Assembly: GCA_030681365.1 (NCBI GenBank)
Contig: JAUXWH010000190.1
Span: 1 to 38,774, forward strand
Direction: 5' to 3'
Origin: Bradyrhizobium sp.
Lineage (GTDB): Bacteria; Pseudomonadota; Alphaproteobacteria; Rhizobiales; Xanthobacteraceae
Length of the DNA stretch: 38,774 nt
Shown: piece by piece, positions 8,480-17,091 of the stretch
Position numbering within the stretch: position 1 is the stretch's first letter
How the letters are laid out: every line of letters begins with the position of its first letter
Made by a program: the position numbers and the translations under genes
Notes under the pieces: generated by a model
What the model was told of the DNA's origin: nothing
The model's input: the letters and a program-made list of their open reading frames with translations, nothing else
Databases searched by the model: none

Positions 8480-9469
8480 TCAGATCGTCACGACGATTTT
8501 TCCGATGGCCTGCCGGTCAGCGATGAGCTGAATGGCTTGGCCGCCCTTATGCAGCGGGAATTCGGCGCTGATGCCGGGAGACAGGATCCCTTCCCGGTAC
8601 CAGCGTTGAAGCTCCTGCCGGTTGTTATCGTTTCGCGGATCCTGCTGCAAAGTGAAAGTCCGCCAATTGATCCCGAGCACGTCGCAATTCTTCAGCAGTG
8701 GAAGATTGAGCGGCAAAGCCGGAATGCCCGAGGTAAAGCCGAGCACGAGATATCGGCCGCCCTCGGCCAGACAACGGATGGCGGCTTCCGTCAACCAGCC
8801 GCCTACCGGATCGATCACCACGTCCGCGCCGCGGGCGCCGACGGCATCCTTGAGGCGGGCGGTCATTTCCCGGCGGTCCTTGGGTGCCGCGGAGGGGTAC
8901 AGGACGCCGCCGCCGGCGCCATGCCGGCACGCGAAGGAAATCTTTTGCTCGGACGAGGCCGCGGCGATGACATGGGCGCCGAGATTGCGCGCGACCTGCA
9001 CCGCGGCGATGCCGACGCCTCCGCCGGCGCCAAGCACGAGCACCGTTTCGCCGGCTTGCAGACGAGCGCGGCTGTGAAGCGCGTAGTAGGCCGTCTCGAA
9101 CGTGAATTGCATGACCGCGGCATCGGTGAAGGACATTCCCTCGGGAATCGGCGTGCAGCGTCCAACATCGACGGCGACGAACTCGGCCATGCCGCCCGTG
9201 CCGATGCGGGCGGCAAGCCGCTGCCCGACGCGGTACCCGGTCACGCCGGACCCCAGCGCGCGAACAACTCCGGCCACTTCGGCTCCCGGCGCAAACGGAC
9301 GCGTCGCCTTGACCTGGTAGAGGTCCTGTATGGTGAGCAGGTCCGGATAGTTCACGCCGCAAGCCTTGACCTCCAGCAGGAGCTGTCCCGCATCCGCAAT
9401 CGGCGCCGGCACGTCGACCAGCCGCAGGGTTTCGGGGCCGCCCGGCTCGAAGCTCATCAACGCACGCAT
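8480..9469 (-). CDS. NADPH:quinone oxidoreductase, MDR family
   Basis: This is a cytosolic zinc-independent medium-chain dehydrogenase/reductase of 329 residues. The N-terminal GroES-like domain contains the family signature VKACGVNYPDLLTIQDLYQ and PGAEVAGVV. The Rossmann domain has LVLGAGGGVGIAAVQVARNL, and a later GGRYLVLGFTSGIPALPLN strand is typical of quinone reductases and acryloyl-CoA-reductase-like enzymes. ATG at 9469 (MRALMSFEPGG) is chosen because AGGAAA lies about 6 nt upstream; the frame runs further upstream, but that part looks non-coding. It is divergent from the AraC-type regulator at 9610 and next to acyl-CoA genes. This suggests it reduces an enoyl or quinone intermediate of the same pathway, which is inference. 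Confidence 0.88.
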   Translation of the reverse strand: MRALMSFEPGGPETLRLVDVPAPIADAGQLLLEVKACGVNYPDLLTIQDLYQVKATRPFAPGAEVAGVVRALGSGVTGYRVGQRLAARIGTGGMAEFVAVDVGRCTPIPEGMSFTDAAVMQFTFETAYYALHSRARLQAGETVLVLGAGGGVGIAAVQVARNLGAHVIAAASSEQKISFACRHGAGGGVLYPSAAPKDRREMTARLKDAVGARGADVVIDPVGGWLTEAAIRCLAEGGRYLVLGFTSGIPALPLNLPLLKNCDVLGINWRTFTLQQDPRNDNNRQELQRWYREGILSPGISAEFPLHKGGQAIQLIADRQAIGKIVVTI

Positions 9470-9609
9470 CCAGGTTTCCTCTCGGTTATCCCGACGAGAA
9501 TGAAAGGATGTCCCGGCTTCGCAATGACGAAAACGCTCAGTTGCGTTGACCTTAGCTGCCAGAAGGAATGGTGGCGGCATGCCTGTCCAAAGGCTAATGT
9601 GACCGCGCC

Positions 9610-10668
9610 ATGCCGGAAGTTGCTGCCGAACCCGAATCACCGCGAGCTGCGCCCTCGCGTTCAGCCATCGATTCCGGATATGTCGGACTGGTCCTGAGCG
9701 GAGTCCGGGAGGCGGGCTTCGACATCGATCGCCTGCTGACAAGAGCGGGTATCGCCCCCGACCACTTCGAGCAGCCCGGCGCCAGGCTGCCGCAGGATAA
9801 ATTCGCCCGCCTGATCGCGGTCATTACCCGGGAAACGCGCGACGAACTCTGGCTGCTGTGCAGCCGTCCGATCAAGCCCGGGACCTTCCGCATGATGTGT
9901 CGCCTGCTGATACGCAGCGCGAACTTGCGCGAGGCCATCCGGATCGGCTGTCAGTTCTATCATCTGGTCGCGGACGATTTCGTCGTGCGTCTCGCGGAGG
10001 GGGCCGATGACGCCTCGCTCTACGTCGCCGACACCATTGCCCAGCCGAACCGCCGGCGCATGGTCAACGGCGCAATCCTGCTGTTCGCCTATGGGCTGAT
10101 GTGCTGGCTGGTGGGCCGCAGACTGCCCCTGATAACCGTTCACTACGTATTTCCGGAGGAGCCGTTCAGCTCGGAGCTCGAGCCGTTCTACCGGGTGCCG
10201 ATGCTGTTCGAGCAGCCGCGCACGGAAATCCGCTTCGATGCCGAGCTATTGGATCTGCCGATCATGCCGGACGAAGCACGGCTGCGGCGCTTCCTCGCTT
10301 CCATGCCGAGCGCGCTGCTGGTGCGCTACCGCGACGACAGCAGCATGGCCGAACGGGTACGCGGCATCCTTCGCCGCAACCTGAGGCGACCTTTGTCGTT
10401 CGAGGACATCGCGGGCATGCTGGCCGTTTCTCCGCAGACGCTGCGCCGCCGTCTAGTCGAGGAAGAAAACTGCGGCTTCCAGGAAATCAAGGACGGCCTG
10501 CGGCGCGACGTTGCCACTCATCTCCTTCAGAAGTCCCGGCTGTCGCTCGAGGAGATCGGAATCTCCCTGGGCTTCTCGGAGCCCAGCACTTTTCATCGGG
10601 CGTTCCGCCGGTGGACCGGGCTGGCCCCGGGCGAGTTTCGCGACCGCCACCAGCCGCGTGCTGGTTAG
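9610..10668 (+). CDS. AraC-family transcriptional regulator (OruR/ArgR-like)
   Basis: The 352-residue regulator has an N-terminal arabinose-binding-like sensor domain (about residues 25-210, containing DRLLTRAGIAPDHFEQPG and CRLLIRSANLREAIRIGCQF). The C-terminal double helix-turn-helix has ISLGFSEPSTFHRAFRRWTG as its second recognition unit and LSFEDIAGMLAVSPQTLRRR as the first. This architecture (PF12625 plus HTH_18) is typical of regulators of fatty-acid, aromatic or amino-acid catabolism. It sits between the divergent quinone oxidoreductase and the downstream acyl-CoA synthetase, binding protein and dehydrogenase. It is therefore the obvious candidate activator of that cluster. Inducer unknown. 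Confidence 0.9.
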   Translation: MPEVAAEPESPRAAPSRSAIDSGYVGLVLSGVREAGFDIDRLLTRAGIAPDHFEQPGARLPQDKFARLIAVITRETRDELWLLCSRPIKPGTFRMMCRLLIRSANLREAIRIGCQFYHLVADDFVVRLAEGADDASLYVADTIAQPNRRRMVNGAILLFAYGLMCWLVGRRLPLITVHYVFPEEPFSSELEPFYRVPMLFEQPRTEIRFDAELLDLPIMPDEARLRRFLASMPSALLVRYRDDSSMAERVRGILRRNLRRPLSFEDIAGMLAVSPQTLRRRLVEEENCGFQEIKDGLRRDVATHLLQKSRLSLEEIGISLGFSEPSTFHRAFRRWTGLAPGEFRDRHQPRAG

Positions 10669-10776
10669 ACGCTGTCGGTTTTGGTCAATTCGATTGGCAT
10701 TCGCGGTCATTCATGGACCGGGCGCTTGAATGGATAATTCCCCCCAAGGCCGATGTCAGCGGCAACAGGGGAAGAA

Positions 10777-12303
10777 ATGCCAATCCTGCGTCAATGGGCT
10801 GAACGCCATCCAGACAAGCCGGCCGCACTCGTCGCGTTTTCCGGCGAGATGGTTACATTTGGCGAACTCGACCGCCGCGCCAACGCCGTCACGCAGCTTC
10901 TGATCTGGATGGGGCTGACCGCAGGCGACGGCATCGCCATCATGCTCGACAATGATCCCAGCTATTTCGAGCTGATCTGGGGCGCGCGCCGCCTCGGCCT
11001 CTATTACACGCCGGTCAGTACGCATCTGAGGCCCGAGGAAGCGGCCTATATCGTCCGCGACAGTGGCGCCAAGACCCTGTTCGTCGCTTCGCGTTTCGCC
11101 GACACGGTCCAGGCGCTGCTGGCCGACAATCCCAACCATTGTTCCGTCCACGCGGTGGGTGGTTCACTGGAAAACGGCCTTGACTACGCCTCGGAGCTCG
11201 CCCGCTTCGATCGGCCGATCGAGCTTCCCGAGGGCCCGGTTGGAAAGGATTTCTTCTATTCCTCGGGCACGACGGGAAAGCCAAAGGGCATCAGGCAGCC
11301 GCTGTTCGCCAATGTCGGACAGGCGCACACCTCCGGCGACTGGGTGCGCGAGAATTTCGGATTCGCGGAGGATACGATCTACCTTTCCCCGGCTCCGCTG
11401 TACCATGGCGCGCCGCTTCGCTTCACCATGCGCACACTGGAGAGCGGCGGCACTGTCGTCATCATGAAGAAATTCGCGGCAGAGCAGGCGCTGGCCGCGA
11501 TCGAGCACTACCGGATCACCCATAGCCAGTGGGTGCCGACGATATTCTTTCGCCTGCTGGCGCTCCCGGATGACGTGCGCAGGCGATATGATCTGTCGTC
11601 CCACCGCTGTGCGATTCACGCCGCCGCGCCTTGCCCGCCGTCGCTCAAGGAGCAGATGATCGACTGGTGGGGGCCGATCGTCTGGGAATACTACGCCGGC
11701 TCGGAACGCAACGGGGCGACTTGCATCTCGACCACGGAGTGGCTGTCTCATCGCGGCTCGGTCGGACGCGCCTGCGTCGGCAGCATTCACATTCTCGACG
11801 AAGCGCAGAATGAACTCGGCCACGGTGAAATCGGTGACGTCTATTTCGACGGTCCGCAATTCGTCTATCACAACGATCCCGAGAAGACCGCGAGTTCCCG
11901 GAACGCACAGGGATGGTCCACCATCGGCGACGTCGGCTATCTCGATGACGACGGCTACCTCTATCTGACGGATCGCCGCTCCCACATGATCATCTCCGGC
12001 GGGATCAACGTCTATCCCGCCGAGATCGAGAACCGCCTGGCGTTGCACCCCGACATCGCCGACGTCGCCGTGTTCGGAGTACCCAATCCGGAATACGGCG
12101 AAGAGGTCAAAGCGGTGGTGCAGCTCAAGGACCATTCGAAGGCGTCGCCCGCGCTCGCGGACGAATTGATCGCGTTCTGCCGGGACGGCCTGTCGCACGT
12201 CAAGTGTCCGAGGTCGATCGATTTCGAGGTCGAGTTTCCGCGACAGGAGAACGGCAAGTTGTTCAAGCACGTGCTGAGGCAGCGTTATCTGCAGCCGGCG
12301 TGA
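10777..12303 (+). CDS. Acyl-CoA synthetase (AMP-forming, ANL superfamily)
   Basis: The 508-residue enzyme activates a carboxylic acid to its CoA thioester via an acyl-adenylate. The P-loop motif SSGTTGKPKGI is clear. EYYAGSERNG matches the A5 region, TDRRSHMIISGGINVYPAEIE covers the hinge and C-domain start, and QENGKLFKH holds the likely catalytic lysine. Its substrate class (fatty, aryl or bile-type acid) cannot be told from sequence. ATG at 10777 has AGGGGA about 4-5 nt upstream and is preferred. ATG at 10753 (8 residues longer) is an alternative. The next gene begins 28 bp downstream, so synthetase, binding protein and dehydrogenase probably form an operon that imports, activates and oxidises one acid. 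Confidence 0.9.
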   Translation: MPILRQWAERHPDKPAALVAFSGEMVTFGELDRRANAVTQLLIWMGLTAGDGIAIMLDNDPSYFELIWGARRLGLYYTPVSTHLRPEEAAYIVRDSGAKTLFVASRFADTVQALLADNPNHCSVHAVGGSLENGLDYASELARFDRPIELPEGPVGKDFFYSSGTTGKPKGIRQPLFANVGQAHTSGDWVRENFGFAEDTIYLSPAPLYHGAPLRFTMRTLESGGTVVIMKKFAAEQALAAIEHYRITHSQWVPTIFFRLLALPDDVRRRYDLSSHRCAIHAAAPCPPSLKEQMIDWWGPIVWEYYAGSERNGATCISTTEWLSHRGSVGRACVGSIHILDEAQNELGHGEIGDVYFDGPQFVYHNDPEKTASSRNAQGWSTIGDVGYLDDDGYLYLTDRRSHMIISGGINVYPAEIENRLALHPDIADVAVFGVPNPEYGEEVKAVVQLKDHSKASPALADELIAFCRDGLSHVKCPRSIDFEVEFPRQENGKLFKHVLRQRYLQPA

Positions 12304-12331
12304 TTGCATTCATCAACCAGCAGGAAAAAGC

Positions 12332-13546
12332 ATGAAGAAGAAGCTGATAATGGCGGCCTGTGCAATCGCATGGGCGGGTTCGATCTTCCCGACATCCGGC
12401 CAGGCCGGAAATTACGGACCGGGTGTGACCGACACCGAAGTGAAGATCGGCCAGACCATGCCCTATAGCGGCCCGGCGTCGAGCTTTGCCGCGATCGGTC
12501 GTGCCATGACGGCCTACTTCGAGAAGGTGAATGCGGAAGGCGGTGTCAACGGCCGCAAGATCAACCTGATTTCGCTCGACGACGCTTACAGTCCGCCCAA
12601 GGCGGTCGAGCAGACGCGCCGCCTTGTCGAAAGCGAAGAGGTGCTGGCGATCGTCGGCACTTTCGGCTCGCCGACGAACTTTGCGACGCAAAAGTATCTG
12701 AACGCCAAAAAGGTGCCGGGCCTTTTTCTGGGTACCGGCGCCAACCGGGTGTCGGAGCCCGCCAGCTATCCGTGGTCGATGGGCTGGCAGCCGAACAACC
12801 ACGCCAAGGGCGTGATCTATGCGAAATACCTTCTGAAGGAGCGACCCGACGCGAAGGTTGCGGTGCTCTTCCAGAACGATGATTTCGGCCGCGACTATAT
12901 CAAGGGCCTTCGCGACGGGCTTGCCGGCAAGGCCGCCACGATGATCGTCAAGGAACTCAGCTACGAGGTCTCCGAGCCCACGATCGATTCCCAGATCCTG
13001 ATCCTGAAGGCCACGGGCGCCGATGTGCTGGTCAATATCTCGACACCGAAGTTCGCGGCGCAGGCGATCAAGAAGATGGCGGAAACGAAGTGGGATGCCC
13101 TGCACCTTCTGAGCGACGCGGCCGGGTCGATCGCCAGCACGCTGGTGCCGGCCGGGCTGGAAAATTCCAGGGGCGTCATCACGGTCGCCTTCCGCAAGGA
13201 TCCGAACGACGCCGCATGGGCGAATGATCCCGGAATGAAGGAATATCTCGCCTTCATGAAGCAGTACATGCCCGAAGCCAATCCTTCGGAAACCTTTCAT
13301 GTGTTCGGTTACGCAACGGCGCAGACCTTCGTTCATGTCCTGAAGAATTGCGGCGCCGACCTGACCCGCGAGAACCTGATGAAGCAGGCCACCAGCATCA
13401 AGGACCTGGAGCTCCCCATCATGCTGCCGGGGATCAAGTTCAACACCAGTTCGACGCGATACACGCCGATGAGCCAGGAACAACTGATGCGGTTCGACGG
13501 CGCGAACTGGAAGCCGATCGGCGAGCTGATAGACGCGGAAAAATGA
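12332..13546 (+). CDS. ABC transporter periplasmic substrate-binding protein (LivJ/Peripla_BP_6 type)
   Basis: The 404-residue protein has a Sec signal peptide (MKKKLIMAACAIAWAG, cleavage likely after Ala25 of SGQA). The rest is a mature type I periplasmic-binding fold: VTDTEVKIGQTMPYSGPASS, then VNGRKINLISLDDAYSPPKA, AVLFQNDDFGRDYIKGLRDG and a hinge-region LSDAAGSIASTLVPAGLEN. This family feeds branched-chain-amino-acid-type (HAAT) importers and in rhizobia often binds aromatic or aliphatic acids. No permease or ATPase genes lie nearby, so it must use a transporter encoded elsewhere or act as a sensor. It sits between the acyl-CoA synthetase and acyl-CoA dehydrogenase. This suggests that its ligand is the acid the synthetase activates, which is inference. 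AGGAAAA is its ribosome site. Confidence 0.9.
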   Translation: MKKKLIMAACAIAWAGSIFPTSGQAGNYGPGVTDTEVKIGQTMPYSGPASSFAAIGRAMTAYFEKVNAEGGVNGRKINLISLDDAYSPPKAVEQTRRLVESEEVLAIVGTFGSPTNFATQKYLNAKKVPGLFLGTGANRVSEPASYPWSMGWQPNNHAKGVIYAKYLLKERPDAKVAVLFQNDDFGRDYIKGLRDGLAGKAATMIVKELSYEVSEPTIDSQILILKATGADVLVNISTPKFAAQAIKKMAETKWDALHLLSDAAGSIASTLVPAGLENSRGVITVAFRKDPNDAAWANDPGMKEYLAFMKQYMPEANPSETFHVFGYATAQTFVHVLKNCGADLTRENLMKQATSIKDLELPIMLPGIKFNTSSTRYTPMSQEQLMRFDGANWKPIGELIDAEK

Positions 13547-13554
13547 CGGCTTGA

Positions 13555-13589
13555 ACCGGCGACACCCGCGGGCCGCGGACGCCGGTTTT
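13555..13589 (+). terminator. Hairpin with short T-run after the binding-protein gene
   Basis: The outer stem ACCGGCG (13555-13561) pairs with CGCCGGT (13580-13586), and an inner CCGCG/CGCGG pairing extends it. Four T residues end the stem. It lies 8 bp after the binding-protein stop codon and about 58 bp before the acyl-CoA dehydrogenase start. It may be a partial terminator that lowers dehydrogenase expression relative to the abundant binding protein. The short T-run makes full termination uncertain. Confidence 0.45.
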
Positions 13590-13646
13590 ACAGCCGGTGG
13601 CCATTCATCATGACGAGCAGGCACACGCCAGACAGGAAGCAATGCC

Positions 13647-14798
13647 GTGGACTTTGAACTCACCAAGGATCAGCTCGATCTCCAGCAGCGGGCGCGCACC
13701 TTCATAAGTACCGAGGTTTTGCCTTTTTATCGCTCGTGGCCGATCACCGCCCCCGAATACAGTCCGGAGCTGAAGGCGCATTTAAGAAGGAAGCTTCACG
13801 ATTTCGGGCTTGCGAAGCTTATCGTGCCAAAGGCCTATGGCGGCCAGGGGCTCGGAGCAATGGAGGATGTGATCGTCCTGACCGAGTTCTCGAAATCGCC
13901 CAGACGCGTGCCCGGAGCGATCTTTGCTCCGTGGCCGGCGCTGTACGAGGCAAGCGAAGAGATCAAGAGCAAGTATCTTTACCCCGTTCTGGAGGGGCAG
14001 ACATCCTGGTCCATGTGCTTCACCGAGCCCGAAGCCGGCTCCGACCTGGCTCGCATCAGGACCACGGCCGTCAGGAAAGGGGACTGCTACGTCATCAACG
14101 GAAGAAAGATGTGGCGGACCGGACACCACGAGGCTTCGTATACGGCCGTCGCAGCGGTGACCGATCCGGAAAAGGGCCACCGCGGCATCAGCATCTTCCT
14201 CGTGGACAACGACACGCCCGGCTTCGAGAAGGTGCGGGACATCCCCGTGATGTCGCGCCAGTGGGGCGTCGAGGAGGAAGTGAAACTCGAGAACGTCGTG
14301 GTTCCCGCGGAGAACCTGTTGGGCGGAGAGGGGGCGGGATTCTCGATTGCCCAGCATCAGTTCAACCGCTTTCGGCTTCGCCTGGGAGGCTTGGCGCTCG
14401 GCGTATCCGAGCGCAGTCAGGAACTCGCGGTCGAGTGGGCGAAGACCCGCGAAGTCTTCGGCGGCAAGCTTGGTGACAATCAGGCCATCCAGTGGATGCT
14501 GACGGACTCGCAATACGACATCGAATCGATCCGGTGGAACACTTACTATGCGGCGTGGCTGGTCGACCGGGGAGGCTATTCGGCCGCCAGGCTTCAGGCC
14601 TCGATGGTCAAGGGCTACTGCATAGATGCCGGGTTGCGCGTCGTGGACCGATCGATGCAGATCCTGGGAGGACGCGGCCTTGCGATCGACGACTACCCGT
14701 TCAGCGACTTCTACAACCACCTTCGCATGTGCAAGCAGATGGAGGGATCCACCGAGATCATGAAGATCGTGATGGCTCGCGAGATCCTCGGCAAATAG
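13647..14798 (+). CDS. Acyl-CoA dehydrogenase
   Basis: The 383-residue FAD enzyme catalyses alpha,beta-dehydrogenation of an acyl-CoA, passing electrons to ETF. The family order is complete. The N-terminal helical domain is followed by the FAD/substrate segment MCFTEPEAGSDLARIRTTAV and the beta-domain NGRKMWRTGHHEA. The C-terminal helical domain has QILGGRGLAIDDYPFSDFYN and ends GSTEIMKIVMAREILGK. I do not assign the catalytic glutamate. The start is GTG at 13647 with GGAAG 7 nt upstream; a nearby ATG at 13642 is out of frame. It is third in the acyl-CoA cluster after a hairpin. Together with the synthetase it would perform the first steps of beta-oxidation of one imported acid. Confidence 0.92.
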   Translation: MDFELTKDQLDLQQRARTFISTEVLPFYRSWPITAPEYSPELKAHLRRKLHDFGLAKLIVPKAYGGQGLGAMEDVIVLTEFSKSPRRVPGAIFAPWPALYEASEEIKSKYLYPVLEGQTSWSMCFTEPEAGSDLARIRTTAVRKGDCYVINGRKMWRTGHHEASYTAVAAVTDPEKGHRGISIFLVDNDTPGFEKVRDIPVMSRQWGVEEEVKLENVVVPAENLLGGEGAGFSIAQHQFNRFRLRLGGLALGVSERSQELAVEWAKTREVFGGKLGDNQAIQWMLTDSQYDIESIRWNTYYAAWLVDRGGYSAARLQASMVKGYCIDAGLRVVDRSMQILGGRGLAIDDYPFSDFYNHLRMCKQMEGSTEIMKIVMAREILGK

Positions 14799-14896
14799 AA
14801 GCAAGCGGAAAGATGAACGTGCATGCCTTCACCACGCCCTGGAGGGCGACGTACTCCGCATGCTCAGGCTGCGTTCAGTCCCGCTTCACCGCAGGC

Positions 14897-16327
14897 TCAA
14901 GCGATTTTTTTCACCGGCGGAATCTTCCACGATCCATTGATGATTGAAGGGTTCTTCTCGCTCGGCCAGTACAGCCGCATCATCAGAACGAAATCGCCCG
15001 ATGGGGACGGAAGCCAGTTGGATTCCTTGTCTTTGCCCGGCGAGTCATTCTGGATGTAGAGATCGGTGGAGCCGTCCGGATTCGATTTCAGGTTCTGTCG
15101 CGCGCTGATCGAGTAGCGGTTGAGAGGATTGTTCACGAAGAAATAATTCGCGTCATACATGGTCAGCGACCAGAACCCGAGCGCCGGCGGCAATTGCCCC
15201 TTGGCGAACCGCATCACGTATTTGTTGGCACCGCTATATTTCCGGCCTTCCGCATCTTTCATCGACGTCGGATAGACGGCATCCTGCGGCCGATTGGCAC
15301 CGAGCCCGATCGCGGTGATGAGTGCGCGCATCAGATAGTCGGTACCGTAAATGCCGGTCCTGGTCGTGAAGCCCCAGCCATGCTCATCCTTCATGTCCTT
15401 GTTGACCTTGAACTGAAGCATGATCCGGTCAAAACCGATTTCGGGGATTCGCTTGATGAAATCCGCCTTGAGCTTGCTCGCATCGAAATCCTGCCCCGGT
15501 ACGATTCCGATCCTGGCGAATTTGGCGAGCTGCGGCGCGTCGGCGGCCGCTGGCGGATTGTCCTTCATGAGCTTGCAGAGCAGCGTGAAATACGCCACCG
15601 CATCCATGCGGTTAACCTGCTCGCGCACCGGCGTCTTCATGTCGATGTTCGGATCGACCGTATGTTCGGGCGGAGTGTACGGCTTGCCGTAGGAACTCAG
15701 CGGGACGAGCTTGAATTCGTCCTGCAACTTGTGAACCTCGGCGTAGTCTTCCGGCGTGCCGGTGCAGTAGATGCGGCCAAGCAGCCAGACGATGCTGGTC
15801 GGCGACTTGTATTCCTTGACGCCGGCGGGCAAGGAGCCCTTCCAACCAGGTCCAGTGATAGCGTAGGTCTGCGCACCGGTGCCGGTCGTGCGCTTGCCAG
15901 GCACCTGGAATACTGTGGTCCAGCCATCCAGCATCGGCAGCAGGGCATAGCGCCCCTTCATGTCGGGGATGCTGAGCACCCACGGTTCCTTGCCAACATC
16001 GAAGAAGCCGGTGGTGTAGAGCGTGTCCGCGTTGGGCGCGGTGACGTCGCGATAGGACGCGTTCGGATATGCCCTCACCTTGACGATCTGCCCCATAGGA
16101 CCGCGGGTCGCTTCCGGCTTCGCGACGTTGGTGAAAACGCGGCGCGTCATCTCCATCGTTACCAGCGGATAGCCGTAGATGTAGGCATCGGTGGCCAGCG
16201 CGAAGTCTTCAAGGCCTTCGCCGATGCCGAGGAAGGAGCCGAACTCGGCTCGGCTCAGGGTAGTCATCGAGGCGCCGGCGAGCAGGCTGATGCCCCCGAC
16301 GGTGAGATTGCGACGGGTGATGTTCAT
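14897..16327 (-). CDS. DUF1254/DUF1214 domain secreted protein
   Basis: The 476-residue exported protein has an N-terminal twin-arginine-type leader (TRRNLTVGG followed by a hydrophobic stretch and an Ala-rich cleavage region). The DUF1254 half follows (DAYIYGYPLVTMEMTRRVFT, NADTLYTTGFFDVGKEPWVL), then the DUF1214 half (ALGFWSLTMYDANYFFVNNP, NRYSISARQNLKSNPDGSTD). This family is widespread and poorly characterised, and structures suggest a periplasmic beta-sandwich pair. It is convergent with the acyl-CoA dehydrogenase (98 bp apart), so it is transcribed separately. A possible short upstream peptide gene (16380-16487) precedes it on the same strand. Family membership is secure; the function is unknown. 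Confidence 0.9.
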   Translation of the reverse strand: MNITRRNLTVGGISLLAGASMTTLSRAEFGSFLGIGEGLEDFALATDAYIYGYPLVTMEMTRRVFTNVAKPEATRGPMGQIVKVRAYPNASYRDVTAPNADTLYTTGFFDVGKEPWVLSIPDMKGRYALLPMLDGWTTVFQVPGKRTTGTGAQTYAITGPGWKGSLPAGVKEYKSPTSIVWLLGRIYCTGTPEDYAEVHKLQDEFKLVPLSSYGKPYTPPEHTVDPNIDMKTPVREQVNRMDAVAYFTLLCKLMKDNPPAAADAPQLAKFARIGIVPGQDFDASKLKADFIKRIPEIGFDRIMLQFKVNKDMKDEHGWGFTTRTGIYGTDYLMRALITAIGLGANRPQDAVYPTSMKDAEGRKYSGANKYVMRFAKGQLPPALGFWSLTMYDANYFFVNNPLNRYSISARQNLKSNPDGSTDLYIQNDSPGKDKESNWLPSPSGDFVLMMRLYWPSEKNPSIINGSWKIPPVKKIA

Positions 16328-16379
16328 GTGATGCCTCCGCTTGAATTGCGTGTTGGATTTTTTTGGGTGGTGCGGTTGC

Positions 16380-16487
16380 TCAACTCGTCTTGACGAGCAA
16401 GGGAAGGCGCATCGCTGCTTCGGCGACGCACGCCGTCGCAGCTGCGACGAACATTCCGAGAATCTGATTCAATTTTGTGACACGCAT
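16380..16487 (-). CDS. Possible 35-residue leader or membrane peptide upstream of DUF1254 gene
   Basis: ATG at 16487 starts MRVTKLNQILGMFVAAATAC and continues to a C-terminus LPLLVKTS. It has a basic N-terminus, a hydrophobic centre and a single cysteine after the hydrophobic stretch. AAGGAAT lies about 6 nt upstream. The stop is 52 bp before the DUF1254 start, on the same strand. It could be a small membrane peptide, a leader peptide or chance. No family is recognised. Confidence 0.3.
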   Translation of the reverse strand: MRVTKLNQILGMFVAAATACVAEAAMRLPLLVKTS

Positions 16488-16759
16488 GACATCATTCCTT
16501 GTGCAAAAATCGACTGAACGATTTGAAGCATTCGCGCTTGGGTGCCCGAGGGCGCGCATTTGCAAGAGGACGTGCAACGCAACTGCATCAAACGCCTGAC
16601 GGCGCATGCAAATCAAGGATCAGGCTGGTGAGAAAAGTTGCGATAAGGCGATCTTGGATTTTTCTTGAACCTCCCTGCAAATGGAACTCTAACACAACCG
16701 AAGAGTGAGGGCCAGCCATCATCATTGCCTTGTGCGTCTACCTTCGCGCGTTGTAGCTT

Positions 16760-17047
16760 TTGCTCTCGAAAATAAAACTGGTGCGACAGGGTTGGTTGTC
16801 GGAGGACGGTCTCGATGCCGTTGAAGTATTTCTTCTCGCGGTATTTTTCGCGCTTTTTAATTATCTCACGCCGTCTGGCCGCGTAACGGTGACCGGCCAT
16901 GTGGTGGGAGTGACGCCGAACGTGACCGGACCAATGACAGCGATCCCGGTGAAACCGAATTTGCCGGCGAAAGCGCACGACGTATTATTTCAAATCAAGC
17001 CGGCGCCGTTTCAATACAAGGTCCGGCAGTTAGCGATGAACAGTTGA
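16760..17047 (+). pseudogene. Remnant of an HlyD-family membrane fusion protein (N-terminal fragment)
   Basis: The 95-residue frame has an N-terminal hydrophobic segment (VEVFLLAVFFALFNYLTPSG) followed by the biotinyl-lipoyl-like region of EmrA/YibH-type membrane fusion proteins: VVGVTPNVTGPMTAIPVKPN, then a degraded DVLFQIKPAPFQYKVRQL. In intact relatives this N-terminus leads into a coiled coil and a barrel domain of roughly 250-300 more residues. Here a stop follows at once and no continuation is visible in any frame before the porin. A stop codon also lies just upstream of the presumed TTG start. It is best read as a decayed 5' piece of a multidrug efflux adaptor gene. The rest of 16488-17091 shows no gene. 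Confidence 0.6.
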
Positions 17048-17091
17048 CGATGAGAAATCCGCATTTGGTTACGGGCCAATGAAATCACGCC

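Noticed and set aside
9480..9609. Short stretch with CCCGGCTTCGCAATGACGA before the AraC regulator
   Set aside because: It resembles half of the CGTCATTGCGAG repeat but lacks the second arm; too decayed to call an element.
7424..9697. A 757-codon plus-strand frame spanning the TauE gene and the quinone oxidoreductase
   Set aside because: It crosses one real gene in a wrong frame and another antisense, and its product is low-complexity and domain-free.
15194..16393. A 399-codon plus-strand frame opposite the DUF1254 gene
   Set aside because: The minus strand encodes a complete recognisable DUF1254/DUF1214 protein; the plus frame has no family features.
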